DNA of 64,000 bases from contig NZ_NESN01000001.1 of NCBI RefSeq assembly GCF_003063455.1, positions 1 to 64,000 of the forward strand, written 5' to 3'. Below the pieces are notes generated by a model. That model saw nothing but the letters and a program-made list of their open reading frames with translations. It was not told the DNA's origin and made no database searches. Shown one piece after another: positions 38,191 to 45,925 of this stretch. Source of the stretch: Limnohabitans parvus II-B4 (lineage in GTDB: Bacteria > Pseudomonadota > Gammaproteobacteria > Burkholderiales > Burkholderiaceae_C). Made by a program: the position numbers and the translations under genes. Position 1 is the stretch's first letter; every line of letters begins with the position of its first letter.

Positions 38191-39177
38191 ATGAGCAGCC
38201 ACCACACCAACCCCCGATCCTTGTTGAACCCGGCCACCCGCACGCTGATTGACCGCGTTGAGCGGGCAGGGCGTGCGCCCATGCACGCCATGACGGCTGT
38301 TCAGGCCCGTGCGTTTTACGACATTGGCGGCCCCATCTTGGACCTGCAGCCCGCTCCCCATGTGGACCGGGTGCAGGACATCACCATCCCGGCCCGTGAC
38401 GGTCACGCCATGCCTGCACGGCTTTATGCCCCGCACAGCGACACCGCTTTGCCCGTGCTGCTGTACCTGCACGGCGGCGGCTTCACGGTGGGGAGTCTCA
38501 CCACGCACGATGTGCTGTGCCGCCAGCTCAGTCGCCAGGGCCACTGCGCCGTGGTGTCGCTGGACTACCGGCTCGCGCCCGAGCACCGGTTCCCCACGGC
38601 TGTTCATGACGCCTGGGACGCCCTGAACTGGTTGCACCAGCAGGGCCAGACCTTGGGCTTGGACAGCAAGCGATTGGCCATTGGCGGTGACAGCGCAGGC
38701 GGCACCTTGTCTGCCGTGTGCGCCTTGATGGCCCGCGATGCGGGCCTGAAACTCGCGTTCCAGCTGCTGTTCTACCCCGGCTGCGGCTCCAAGCAAGACA
38801 CCACCTCGCACCACACTTTTGGCCAAGGCTTCATGCTCGACAAAGACACCATCGCCTGGTTTTTTGACGGCTACATCGATGCCGCTGACCGCGACGACTG
38901 GCGTTTTGCGCCCGGTAACGCCCCCGACCACAGCGGCCTGGCCCCCTGCTGGATGGGCTTGGCCGAATGCGACCCGCTGGTGGACGAGGGCGTGCGCTAC
39001 GCCGACATGCTGCGCATGGCGGGCGTGCCCGTCGATTTGGAAATTTACCGGGGCGTGATCCATGGTTTTGTCACCATGGGCCGCGCCATTCCCGATGCCT
39101 TGATGGCCCATGCCGATGCAGGCCGGGCTTTGCGGGCGGCCTTTGACGCCATGGATACCCGGTCAAACCGGGTATGA
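38191..39177 (+). CDS. Alpha/beta hydrolase (HSL-type carboxylesterase), 3' end inside a palindromic repeat
   Basis: A 328-residue hormone-sensitive-lipase-like esterase. The oxyanion motif is YLHGGGFTVGS, the nucleophile is in GGDSAGGTLS, the acid is in AECDPLVDEG, and the catalytic His is in YRGVIHGF. The C-terminal residues DTRSNRV and the stop codon are encoded by the palindrome at 39155-39175 (ATACCCGG-TCAAA-CCGGGTAT), so the natural end was probably replaced by a repeat insertion. Homologues would be expected to end near ALRAAFDAM. No strong ribosome site precedes the ATG. Substrate unknown. Confidence 0.92.
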   Translation: MSSHHTNPRSLLNPATRTLIDRVERAGRAPMHAMTAVQARAFYDIGGPILDLQPAPHVDRVQDITIPARDGHAMPARLYAPHSDTALPVLLYLHGGGFTVGSLTTHDVLCRQLSRQGHCAVVSLDYRLAPEHRFPTAVHDAWDALNWLHQQGQTLGLDSKRLAIGGDSAGGTLSAVCALMARDAGLKLAFQLLFYPGCGSKQDTTSHHTFGQGFMLDKDTIAWFFDGYIDAADRDDWRFAPGNAPDHSGLAPCWMGLAECDPLVDEGVRYADMLRMAGVPVDLEIYRGVIHGFVTMGRAIPDALMAHADAGRALRAAFDAMDTRSNRV

Positions 39178-39290
39178 CGAATCCACTGTCTTGCCCGCGC
39201 ATGCAGGGAGCCACCTCCCAGACGCTTGTCATACCCGCGCATGCGGGTATCCATACTTCAATATCCGTCGTACCCGCGCATGCGGGTATC
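39151..39290. repeat. Cluster of palindromic repeats sharing a GTATCCAT edge
   Basis: Three palindromes lie in 140 bases. ATACCCGG-TCAAA-CCGGGTAT (39155-39175) is in reverse orientation (CCATGG before it, GAC after). ATACCCGC-GCAT-GCGGGTAT (39231-39250) and TACCCGC-GCAT-GCGGGTA (39271-39288) are each followed by TCCAT. A degenerate fourth copy (GCCCGCGCATGCAGGGA) is at about 39193. The cluster lies between the alpha/beta hydrolase and the thioesterase-GNAT gene, with the ribosome site AACAGGAGC just after it. Confidence 0.85.
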
Positions 39291-39313
39291 CATCCCCCAA
39301 CAGGAGCTGATTC

Positions 39314-40171
39314 ATGAAACGCCAAGACTTCCGTTTTTCTCACCGCATGCGCGTGCGCTGGGTCGAGGTGGACATGCAAAAGATCGTCTTCAACGGTCAC
39401 TACCTCATGTACTTCGACACCGCCGTCACCGACTATTGGCGCAATCTGGCCATGCCTTACGCCGAGACCATGCATCAGCTTGGCGGCGATATGTTTGTCA
39501 AAAAGGCCAGTGTCGAATACCACGCCAGCGCCGAAATGGATGATTTTTTGGATGTGTGCATGCGCTGCGAACGCGTGGGCAACTCGTCCATGACTTTTGT
39601 GGGGGCGATTTTCCGGGGCGATGAGTTGTTGATCACCAGCGAGCTGGTTTACGTGTACGCCGACCCGGTGGCCAAAAAGAGCCAGCCCATCCCCGCGCCC
39701 TTGCGCGACATGCTTGAAGGCTTTGAGCGCGGCGAAGACATGGTGCAGGTGCATCTGGGCTCGTGGCACGACTTTCAAAAGCTGGCCAGCCCACTGCGCA
39801 CCGAGGTGTTTGTCCATGAGCAAAAAGTGCCCGCCGAGATGGAGTGGGACCACGATGACGAGACCGCCTTGCACGCCGTGGCTCTGAACCGCATGGGTAT
39901 GCCGCTGGCCACAGGCCGCTTGCTGCAACACGCGCCCGGCGTGGCCCGCATTGGCCGCATGGCCGTCAAAAAACAAATGCGCGGCAGCGATTTGGGGCGG
40001 CGGGTACTGCACGCTTTGATGGACGCCGCTCAAAACAGGGGCGACACCCAAGTCATCTTGCACGCCCAGTGCAGCGCAGAAGGCTTTTACAAGCGCTCAG
40101 GCTTTGAGCCACATGGGGCAATTTTTGAAGAAGCGGGCATAGCGCACATCGAGATGGTGCGCCCACTTTGA
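39314..40171 (+). CDS. Fused 4-hydroxybenzoyl-CoA-type thioesterase and GNAT acetyltransferase
   Basis: A 285-residue two-domain protein. Residues 1-135 are a hotdog thioesterase of the YbgC/FadM type (RVRWVEVDMQKIVFNGHYLMYFD). Residues about 145-285 are a GNAT domain (LRTEVFVHEQKVPAEMEWD, with the acetyl-CoA-binding AVKKQMRGSDLGRRVLHAL). It may combine CoA-thioester hydrolysis with acyl transfer. A good CAGGAGC site precedes the ATG. The two halves are separate proteins in most genomes, so the fusion suggests a coupled function, but the substrates cannot be told. It converges on ygfZ through a shared terminator. Confidence 0.88.
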   Translation: MKRQDFRFSHRMRVRWVEVDMQKIVFNGHYLMYFDTAVTDYWRNLAMPYAETMHQLGGDMFVKKASVEYHASAEMDDFLDVCMRCERVGNSSMTFVGAIFRGDELLITSELVYVYADPVAKKSQPIPAPLRDMLEGFERGEDMVQVHLGSWHDFQKLASPLRTEVFVHEQKVPAEMEWDHDDETALHAVALNRMGMPLATGRLLQHAPGVARIGRMAVKKQMRGSDLGRRVLHALMDAAQNRGDTQVILHAQCSAEGFYKRSGFEPHGAIFEEAGIAHIEMVRPL

Positions 40172-40197
40172 AAAAGCGGCTCAGGCCGCTTTTTCAA
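40168..40197. terminator. Bidirectional rho-independent terminator
   Basis: TTGAAAAAGCGGC and GCCGCTTTTTCAA are 13-bp perfect arms around TCAG. The left arm includes the last codon and stop of the thioesterase-GNAT gene; A and T runs flank the stem on both sides. It serves the convergent ygfZ gene as well. Confidence 0.88.
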
Positions 40198-40221
40198 TTT
40201 ACGCGCTCCTAAAACGGAAAA

Positions 40222-41178
40222 TCAGATGTCTTCGAGCAAAGCGTAGGGCAGGGGCAGCAAGTCCAGCGCTGCGCCCTCTGAATTGCCCGCACGCCAACCA
40301 GTCTGCTGGCTCTCCAGCGTGCCGCTGACCAGCGCGTCAAAGCCCTGGCCATCTGGATGTGCCGCACTCAGCACCACGGTGGCGCAAGGCTGCTCGGGGT
40401 CGGCTGGGGTGAAGATGTCTTGCCCGGCCGTCAGCGCAAACGGACTGTGCACCAGCGCTGTGCGGCGCTTCAAGGTGCCACGGAACTGGCTGCGGGCCAC
40501 CACTTCCTGGCCGGGGTAGCAGCCTTTTTTGAAGTTCACGCCGCCCACCGATTCGTAATTCATCATTTGCGGCACGAAGGCTTCAAACACGGGCTGGGTG
40601 ACCAGCGTCACGCCGCTCATGACGTCGGACCATTGCCAGACACTGTCGGATACTTCGGGGCCTACAGGCAGGGCTTGAGCTTGCGAGGCCAGCCACAAGG
40701 CGCGGGGCACTTGGGCTTCTCCCAACACAACTGGATACAAGGCCACAACATGCGCGCCCGCCATTTCGACGGTCTGCCATGGTGCGGCATCGCCCACCAA
40801 AGCCTTGGCGCTGTCGCCCAGCAAACCGCGCAGCTGCCATTGGCCCGTGGCGTCGGTCATTTTGACTTTGGCCCGCAACACAAACATGGACAGCCGTTTG
40901 AGGGTTTGGGCCAGCAAATCCAGGCTCAAGACCAGCAAAACGGTGTCGGGTGCGGTTTTGACGACGATAAAGCTGGCCTGCATGCGCCCCTTGGCCGAGC
41001 AAAAAGCCGCTAGGCGCGATTGGCCCACGGGCAAGAGCAGCACGTCGTTGCTGAGCTGGTTGTGCAAAAAGTTCGCCGCGTCGTCGCCCTGGGCCTGAAT
41101 CACCCCCAAATGGGGCAGGGTGCTGACGCCGTTCAAAAGGGCTTGGGTCTGAGGGCTGAATGGGGCAGGGGTGTTCAT
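40222..41178 (-). CDS. ygfZ: Folate-binding protein YgfZ (GcvT-like, Fe-S cluster maintenance)
   Basis: A 318-residue GcvT-like protein used with folate for Fe-S enzymes such as MiaB. The signature K-G-C-Y-x-G-Q-E is present in KKGCYPGQEVVAR, and the N-terminal GDDAANFLHNQLSNDV and FCSAKGRMQASF match the family. I chose the ATG at 41178 (MNTPAPFSPQ) because it gives the natural domain start; a longer frame to 41235 is atypical. No strong ribosome site was seen. It is divergent from mltG, whose ATG is 69 bases away. Confidence 0.9.
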   Translation of the reverse strand: MNTPAPFSPQTQALLNGVSTLPHLGVIQAQGDDAANFLHNQLSNDVLLLPVGQSRLAAFCSAKGRMQASFIVVKTAPDTVLLVLSLDLLAQTLKRLSMFVLRAKVKMTDATGQWQLRGLLGDSAKALVGDAAPWQTVEMAGAHVVALYPVVLGEAQVPRALWLASQAQALPVGPEVSDSVWQWSDVMSGVTLVTQPVFEAFVPQMMNYESVGGVNFKKGCYPGQEVVARSQFRGTLKRRTALVHSPFALTAGQDIFTPADPEQPCATVVLSAAHPDGQGFDALVSGTLESQQTGWRAGNSEGAALDLLPLPYALLEDI

Positions 41179-41247
41179 GTCGCGGCTCTGTCGTCTGGCA
41201 AGGCGTGAATTATCATCCCCCCACGTTTTCAACACCCGACAAAGGAC

Positions 41248-42264
41248 ATGGCCGTGCTCAAAGGCTTGATGAAGTTACTGACAAGCCTGCTGGTGATGGC
41301 TCTGGGCCTGGGGGCAGGGGCCTTTTGGTGGGTTCAAGAGCCCTTGGACACGCGCCAAGCCACGCTGGATTTGTCCATCGAGCCCGGCACATCGCCCAAA
41401 GCCATTGCCCAGGCCGTGGCCGACGCCGGGGCACAGACCTCACCCACACTCTTGTACGCCTGGTTTCGCCTGTCGGGCCAATCGCGCCAGATGCGTGCGG
41501 GCAGCTACGAAATTGCGCCCGGCACCACACCCCAACGCCTTTTGAATATGCTGGTGCGGGGCGAAGAAAGCCTGCGTACCGTGACGATTGTGGAAGGCTG
41601 GAACTGGCAACAAGTGCGCCAGGCGCTGGCCAAGGCCAACAACCTCAAGCCCGACAGCCGCGCTTTGGCCGATGACGCTTTGATGGCGCAGCTGGGTCGC
41701 CCGGGCGTGGTCCCAGAAGGGCGTTTTTACCCAGATACCTATTCGTATGCCAAAGGCGCAAGCGATCTGGCTGTTCTGCAACGGGCCATGAAGTCCATGG
41801 ACAAACACCTGCAACAAGCCTGGGATGCCCGCCAAGCCGGTGTGTCGGTCAAGTCGCTTGAAGAAGCCCTGACCTTGGCGAGCATTGTCGAAAAAGAAAC
41901 CGGCAAGGGTGCTGACCGGCCCCTGATTTCGGGCGTTTTCAACAACCGGCTGCGCATCGGCATGCGTTTACAGACCGACCCCACCGTGATTTATGGCCTG
42001 GGCGAAGCCTTTGATGGCAACCTGCGCCGCATCCACTTGCAGACCGACAACCCCTGGAACACCTACACCCGCGCAGGCTTGCCGCCCACACCCATTGCCA
42101 TGCCCGGCAAGGCGGCTTTGTTGGCGGCGGTGCAACCGGCCAAGACCTCTGCGTTGTACTTTGTGGCCAAAGGCGATGGCAGCAGCCATTTCAGCGCCAC
42201 GCTCGATGAGCACAACCGGGCCGTCAACCGTTACCAGCGCGGCATCAAAACCGTGCAGGATTGA
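41248..42264 (+). CDS. mltG: Endolytic murein transglycosylase
   Basis: A 338-residue inner-membrane lytic transglycosylase that cuts nascent glycan strands. It has one N-terminal transmembrane segment (LLTSLLVMALGLGAGAFWW), then a LysM-like region (TLDLSIEPGTSPKAIAQAV) and the YceG domain with the catalytic glutamate in LASIVEKETGKGADRP. FNNRLRIGMRLQTDPTVIYGLG and the closing YQRGIKTVQD are typical. It precedes tmk and holB, a common betaproteobacterial order. The ATG is close to AAAGGA; a GTG at 41254 gives better spacing and is an alternative. Confidence 0.95.
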   Translation: MAVLKGLMKLLTSLLVMALGLGAGAFWWVQEPLDTRQATLDLSIEPGTSPKAIAQAVADAGAQTSPTLLYAWFRLSGQSRQMRAGSYEIAPGTTPQRLLNMLVRGEESLRTVTIVEGWNWQQVRQALAKANNLKPDSRALADDALMAQLGRPGVVPEGRFYPDTYSYAKGASDLAVLQRAMKSMDKHLQQAWDARQAGVSVKSLEEALTLASIVEKETGKGADRPLISGVFNNRLRIGMRLQTDPTVIYGLGEAFDGNLRRIHLQTDNPWNTYTRAGLPPTPIAMPGKAALLAAVQPAKTSALYFVAKGDGSSHFSATLDEHNRAVNRYQRGIKTVQD

Positions 42265-42312
42265 TGCAGGGCTTGAGCCTGCGACAATCGGGTTTTCCCA
42301 ATTTCACACACC

Positions 42313-43065
42313 ATGACACGCGGTTTGTTCATCAGTTTTGAAGGCATCGACGGAGCGGGCAAGTCCACCCACATCGATCGCGTGGCCCAGTTGTTCCGCC
42401 AGGCGGGCAGGACGGTCGTCCTCACGCGCGAGCCGGGTGGCACACCATTGTCTGAAAAGCTGCGCGAGCTGGTCCTGCACGAGCCCATGGATGCGCTGAC
42501 CGAAGCCCTGTTGATGTTCGCGGCCCGCCGTGAACACCTTGTGCAGGTGATCGAGCCGGCCTTGGCCCGTGGCGATGTGGTGTTGTGCGACCGTTTTACC
42601 GATGCCACCTTTGCTTACCAGGGCGGTGGACGCGGTTTTGACTGGCAGGTGTTGGCCCAGTTAGAGCGCATGGTGCAACAACTCCCCATCACCGACCCCA
42701 CAGCAGCTCATGCCCTACCAGCAGCTCATACCCCGCAAGCAGCTCATGCCCAACAAGCAGGTCATATCCCACAAGCATGTCATACCCGCGAAGGCGGGTA
42801 TCCATCTTTGCGGCAGCCCGAGTTGACGGTTTGGTTCGACCTGGACCCGCAAATAGCGGCACAGCGCTTGGCCTCAGCCCGTGTGCCAGACAAGTTCGAG
42901 TCGCAGCCCGCTGCTTTTTTTGCCGCTGTGCGTGCAGGCTATGCCAAGCGCCAAGCCGAAATGCCCGACCGTTTTGCCCGCATCGACGCTGCCCAAAGCA
43001 TGGACGCCGTGGGCATGGACGTGAGCCTTGTGGTGACCGAATGGCTGAAACGGGCTGCCGCATGA
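42313..43065 (+). CDS. tmk: Thymidylate kinase with an in-frame tandem-repeat/palindrome insertion
   Basis: A 250-residue dTMP kinase, longer than the usual 205-215 residues. The P-loop [12 protein letters not shown], the TREPGGTP motif, and [16 protein letters not shown] of the LID/substrate region are all present. The extra sequence starts at about residue 131 and contains five six-residue units of the form A-A-H-x-x-Q (codons 42703-42792, 18 bp each). It ends with [10 protein letters not shown] encoded by a palindromic repeat (42782-42801). Normal kinase sequence resumes with [10 protein letters not shown]. The frame is preserved and the core motifs are intact, so the protein is probably functional, with the insert in a surface loop. 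It overlaps holB by four bases. Confidence 0.95.
   Translation: MTRGLFISFEGIDGAGKSTHIDRVAQLFRQAGRTVVLTREPGGTPLSEKLRELVLHEPMDALTEALLMFAARREHLVQVIEPALARGDVVLCDRFTDATFAYQGGGRGFDWQVLAQLERMVQQLPITDPTAAHALPAAHTPQAAHAQQAGHIPQACHTREGGYPSLRQPELTVWFDLDPQIAAQRLASARVPDKFESQPAAFFAAVRAGYAKRQAEMPDRFARIDAAQSMDAVGMDVSLVVTEWLKRAAA
42703..42801. repeat. Five 18-bp tandem repeats ending in a palindrome, inside tmk
   Basis: Units start at 42703, 42721, 42739, 42757 and 42775 and read GCAGCTCATACCCCGCAA or close variants. The last unit runs into ATACCCGC-GAAG-GCGGGTAT (42782-42801). The total length is a multiple of three within the tmk frame. The final palindrome is the same family as the copies at 39231 and 39271. 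Confidence 0.88.
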
Positions 43066-44066
43066 CCGCCGTCTTGAACGCCCCCTGGATTGCCCGACAG
43101 GCTAGCGACTTGCTGGCCCAGCGGGGACATGCTTGGCTGCTGCAAGGCCCTTCAGGTCTGGGCCAATACGAATTGGCCCTGGCCTTGGCATCGGCCTGGT
43201 TGTGCGAGAAACCCACGCCGCAAGGGGCTTGTGGTGAATGCGCCAGCTGCCACGCCATTGCGGTGCACACCCACGCCGACTTGGCCGTGCTGATGCCCGA
43301 GACGGTGATGATTGAGCTGGGCTGGCCTTTGTCGGAAAAAGCCCAGGACGAGATCGACAAAAAAACCCGCAAACCCAGCAAAGAGATTCGGGTCGATGCG
43401 ATGCGGGACGCGGTGGAGTTTTCTCAACGCACCGATGCTCGCGGGCGTGGCAAAGCGGTGTTGGTGTTTCCGGCCGAGCGCATGAACACGATCACGGCCA
43501 ACGCCTTGCTCAAGACGCTGGAAGAGCCGCCTGGCGACGTGCGCTTTGTGCTGGCCACTGAGGCGGCGCACATGCTGCTGCCCACCATCCGCAGCCGCTG
43601 CTTGGCCCACACCATGAAGTGGCCCGAGGCCGATGAAGCCCTGACTTGGCTGAGCGGGCAGGGCGTGCAGGCCCCCGTGGCGCAGGCTTTGCTGCGCAGT
43701 GCAGGTGGCCGGCCGACCGATGTGCTGCGCCAGGCCGAGGCCGGTTTATCGCCCGACTGGTGGGCCGGTTTGCCCAAAGCCATGCGCCAAGGCGATGCCA
43801 GGCACTTGGCCGAACTCAGCCCCGCCCAAGCGATTGACGCTTTGCAAAAGCTTTGCCACGACCTGGTGCTGCGCCAATCGGGCGCTGCGCCGCGTTTTTT
43901 TGACGCCACGCAATTGCCCGCGAGCAACGCCTCGGTGTCGGTGCTGACCGATTGGTTCAAGCGCCTGATGCAGTCCGCCCGCACTGCGGAGCACCCTTTC
44001 AATGCCGGTCTGATGCTCGAAGCGCTGACTGCCGACGCCCAACAAACCCTTTTGTCAAAGGGTTAA
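43062..44066 (+). CDS. holB: DNA polymerase III subunit delta'
   Basis: A 334-residue clamp-loader subunit that helps open the beta clamp. The degenerate P-loop [14 protein letters not shown], the zinc-type [44 protein letters not shown] and the sensor-like [10 protein letters not shown] all match. Subunit delta' usually does not hydrolyse ATP, so the non-canonical P-loop (GQ in place of GK) is normal. The ATG overlaps the tmk stop (ATGA); an in-frame extension back to 42777 lies inside tmk and is rejected. It is followed after 3 bases by tatD. Confidence 0.94.
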   Translation: MTAVLNAPWIARQASDLLAQRGHAWLLQGPSGLGQYELALALASAWLCEKPTPQGACGECASCHAIAVHTHADLAVLMPETVMIELGWPLSEKAQDEIDKKTRKPSKEIRVDAMRDAVEFSQRTDARGRGKAVLVFPAERMNTITANALLKTLEEPPGDVRFVLATEAAHMLLPTIRSRCLAHTMKWPEADEALTWLSGQGVQAPVAQALLRSAGGRPTDVLRQAEAGLSPDWWAGLPKAMRQGDARHLAELSPAQAIDALQKLCHDLVLRQSGAAPRFFDATQLPASNASVSVLTDWFKRLMQSARTAEHPFNAGLMLEALTADAQQTLLSKG

Positions 44067-44069
44067 AAC

Positions 44070-44876
44070 ATGTACACCGATTCCCACTGCCACCTGAATT
44101 TTCCGGAGTTGATGAGCCAGCTGGACAGCATCCAAGAGGCCATGCTGGCAGCCCAAGTGACCCGTGCCATGGTCATTTGCACCACCATGGAAAAGTTTGA
44201 CGAGGTGCATAACCTGGCCATGGCCCACGACAACATGTGGGCCACGGTGGGCGTTCACCCTGATAACGAAGGCGTGCGCGAGCCTAGCTTGCAGGATTTG
44301 CTGGATGGGGCTGCACGAGCCAAAGTCGTGGCCATTGGCGAGACAGGCCTTGACTACTACCAGATGGACGAGCGCAAAGGCGGGCGAACCATCGCGGACA
44401 TGGAATGGCAGCGCGAACGCTTTCGCACCCACATCCGGGCGGCGCGACAGACGGGCTTGCCTTTGGTCATTCACACACGCCAGGCTTCGGATGACACGAT
44501 CGCGATCCTGAAAGAAGAGGGCGAAACCGGTGGGGCGGGGTGCGCAGGTGGTGTGTTCCACTGCTTCACCGAAAGCCAGGCCGTGGCCAGGGCGGCCTTG
44601 GACCTTGGTTTTTACATTTCCCTTTCGGGGATTTTGACGTTCAAGACAGCGGCTGACTTGCGTGAAGTGGCCAAATTTGTGCCCGATGACCGGCTTTTGA
44701 TTGAGACCGACAGCCCGTATCTGGCGCCTGTGCCTTACCGCGGCAAGCTGAATAACCCTTCTTATGTGCCCTTGGTGGCCAAGCTTTTGGGCGAGTTGCG
44801 CGGCAGCAGTTCAGCGGCGATTGGCGAGTTGACCACGCGAAACTTCTTGAAATTGTTTGCCAAAACAGCCGATTGA
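44070..44876 (+). CDS. tatD: TatD family metal-dependent hydrolase/DNase
   Basis: A 268-residue TIM-barrel hydrolase of the TatD/YcfH group, a metal-dependent 3'-5' DNase. The metal ligands are visible in DSHCHLNF, AIGETGLDYYQ, VIHTRQAS, FHCFTESQAVA and IETDSPYLAPV. E. coli has a homologue (ycfH) directly after holB, and the order tmk-holB-TatD family gene is conserved widely. It starts 3 bases after holB, so the genes share a transcript. An ankyrin-repeat gene follows after 6 bases. The symbol tatD is by family. Confidence 0.93.
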   Translation: MYTDSHCHLNFPELMSQLDSIQEAMLAAQVTRAMVICTTMEKFDEVHNLAMAHDNMWATVGVHPDNEGVREPSLQDLLDGAARAKVVAIGETGLDYYQMDERKGGRTIADMEWQRERFRTHIRAARQTGLPLVIHTRQASDDTIAILKEEGETGGAGCAGGVFHCFTESQAVARAALDLGFYISLSGILTFKTAADLREVAKFVPDDRLLIETDSPYLAPVPYRGKLNNPSYVPLVAKLLGELRGSSSAAIGELTTRNFLKLFAKTAD

Positions 44877-44882
44877 TTGTTC

Positions 44883-45746
44883 ATGCAGTACATTCAATTT
44901 TTTAAGAAGTTCATTGTTTTTATTGGACTTTTGGTAATTATCCTGAGTTCTTCTGCGGGCTCTTACGAGGATTTTTTCAAAGCCGTCCAGTTTGACGATG
45001 TCAAAACTGTTCAGACTTTGCTGCAGCGTGGTTTTGACCCGAATACCGTCAACCCAGCTGGCATGACAGGGTTGATGATCGCCGTGCGCGAGCCCTCGCT
45101 CAAGGTCGCTCAGTTGTTGGTTGGCTGGCCCAAGGTGAAAACCGAGGTCCGAAATGACAAGGATGAAAGCGTCCTGATGTTGGCCGCACTCAAGGGCTAT
45201 TTGCCTTTGGTCAAGCAACTGGTTGAACACGACGCCGATGTGAACAAACCTGGCTGGACGCCTTTGCATTACGCTGCATCCGCGGGCCAGGTGGCCGTGA
45301 TCGAATTCTTGCTCGAGAACAGCGCTTACATCGACGCCGAATCGCCCAACGGCAGCACCCCCTTGATGATGGCTGCGATGTACGGCAGCCCCGAGGCGGT
45401 CAAGGTATTGATCCAGGCGGGTGCCGATCTCGACGTCAAAAACCAGCTGGGCATGACGGCACTCGATTTTGCAGTGCGTGGCAACCGCCAAAACGCCAAG
45501 GAATTGATTGAGACGGGCCTGCAGCGCCAGGCTGCGCGAGCTGCCAAGGCTCAGACAGATGAGCCTGCGCCAATCGGTGTGGCTGTGCCAGCTGCAGCAC
45601 TGGAAGCCACAACACAAGCCGCTCCGGTCAGTACGTCGTCAACACCCAAAGTACCGGCAGCCGTACCCGTACCGGTAGTGCCTGTTTTGCCGCCAGCTGC
45701 TGCGGCATCCGTGCCCGCAAGCAAACCCGTCAAAACCGGTTGGTGA
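44883..45746 (+). CDS. Ankyrin-repeat protein with N-terminal signal segment
   Basis: A 287-residue protein with a hydrophobic N-terminal segment (FFKKFIVFIGLLVIILSSSAG) that could export it. Four or five ankyrin repeats follow (examples: GWTPLHYAASAGQVAVIEFLLEN, NGSTPLMMAAMYGSPEAVKVL), then an Ala/Pro/Val-rich tail. Ankyrin proteins of this size mediate protein contacts; no specific partner is known. It begins six bases after the TatD gene and is the last gene before the mobile region; a TTG at 44877 is an alternative start. The stop is close to the boundary where base composition changes. Confidence 0.88.
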   Translation: MQYIQFFKKFIVFIGLLVIILSSSAGSYEDFFKAVQFDDVKTVQTLLQRGFDPNTVNPAGMTGLMIAVREPSLKVAQLLVGWPKVKTEVRNDKDESVLMLAALKGYLPLVKQLVEHDADVNKPGWTPLHYAASAGQVAVIEFLLENSAYIDAESPNGSTPLMMAAMYGSPEAVKVLIQAGADLDVKNQLGMTALDFAVRGNRQNAKELIETGLQRQAARAAKAQTDEPAPIGVAVPAAALEATTQAAPVSTSSTPKVPAAVPVPVVPVLPPAAAASVPASKPVKTGW

Positions 45747-45753
45747 TCTGTTG

Positions 45754-45774
45754 GTGTGAATTCAACGTTCACAC
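45754..45774. other. Perfect 7-bp hairpin at the transposon-like boundary
   Basis: GTGTGAA (45754-45760) and TTCACAC (45768-45774) pair around TTCAACG, 8 bases after the ankyrin stop and next to the first 22-bp repeat. It may be the end of the ankyrin transcript or part of the element terminus. Confidence 0.45.
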
Positions 45775-45876
45775 AAGTAAATTTGATGCTACGAACAGCT
45801 GGATCTTCCCTCTGGAGGGTGTCTCTTTCCAAGTAAAGTTGATGCTACGAATTCCAAGTAAAGTTGACGTTAAGTG
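45774..45876. repeat. Three 22-bp direct repeats, likely TnsB-type transposase binding sites at a transposon end
   Basis: The repeats are at 45774-45795, 45830-45851 and 45855-45876. The first two read CAAGTAAAKTTGATGCTACGAA; the third is CAAGTAAAGTTGACGTTAAGTG. They lie just upstream of the transposase gene with 56- and 25-base spacing, as expected for multiple transposase sites at the end of a Tn7/Tn5053-like element. Confidence 0.72.
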
Positions 45877-45925
45877 ATTCTTCCTTTTTAATGAGTCTTG
45901 GATAGACCTTTAACTAGGAGGTTCT

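Noticed and set aside
36888..38291. 467-codon version of the Fe-alcohol dehydrogenase
   Set aside because: The extra N-terminal residues have no family support, and a well-placed ribosome site selects the start at 38024.
39178..39313. Promoter for the thioesterase-GNAT gene formed by the palindromes
   Set aside because: No -10/-35 pair was evident; the palindromes look like inserted repeats.
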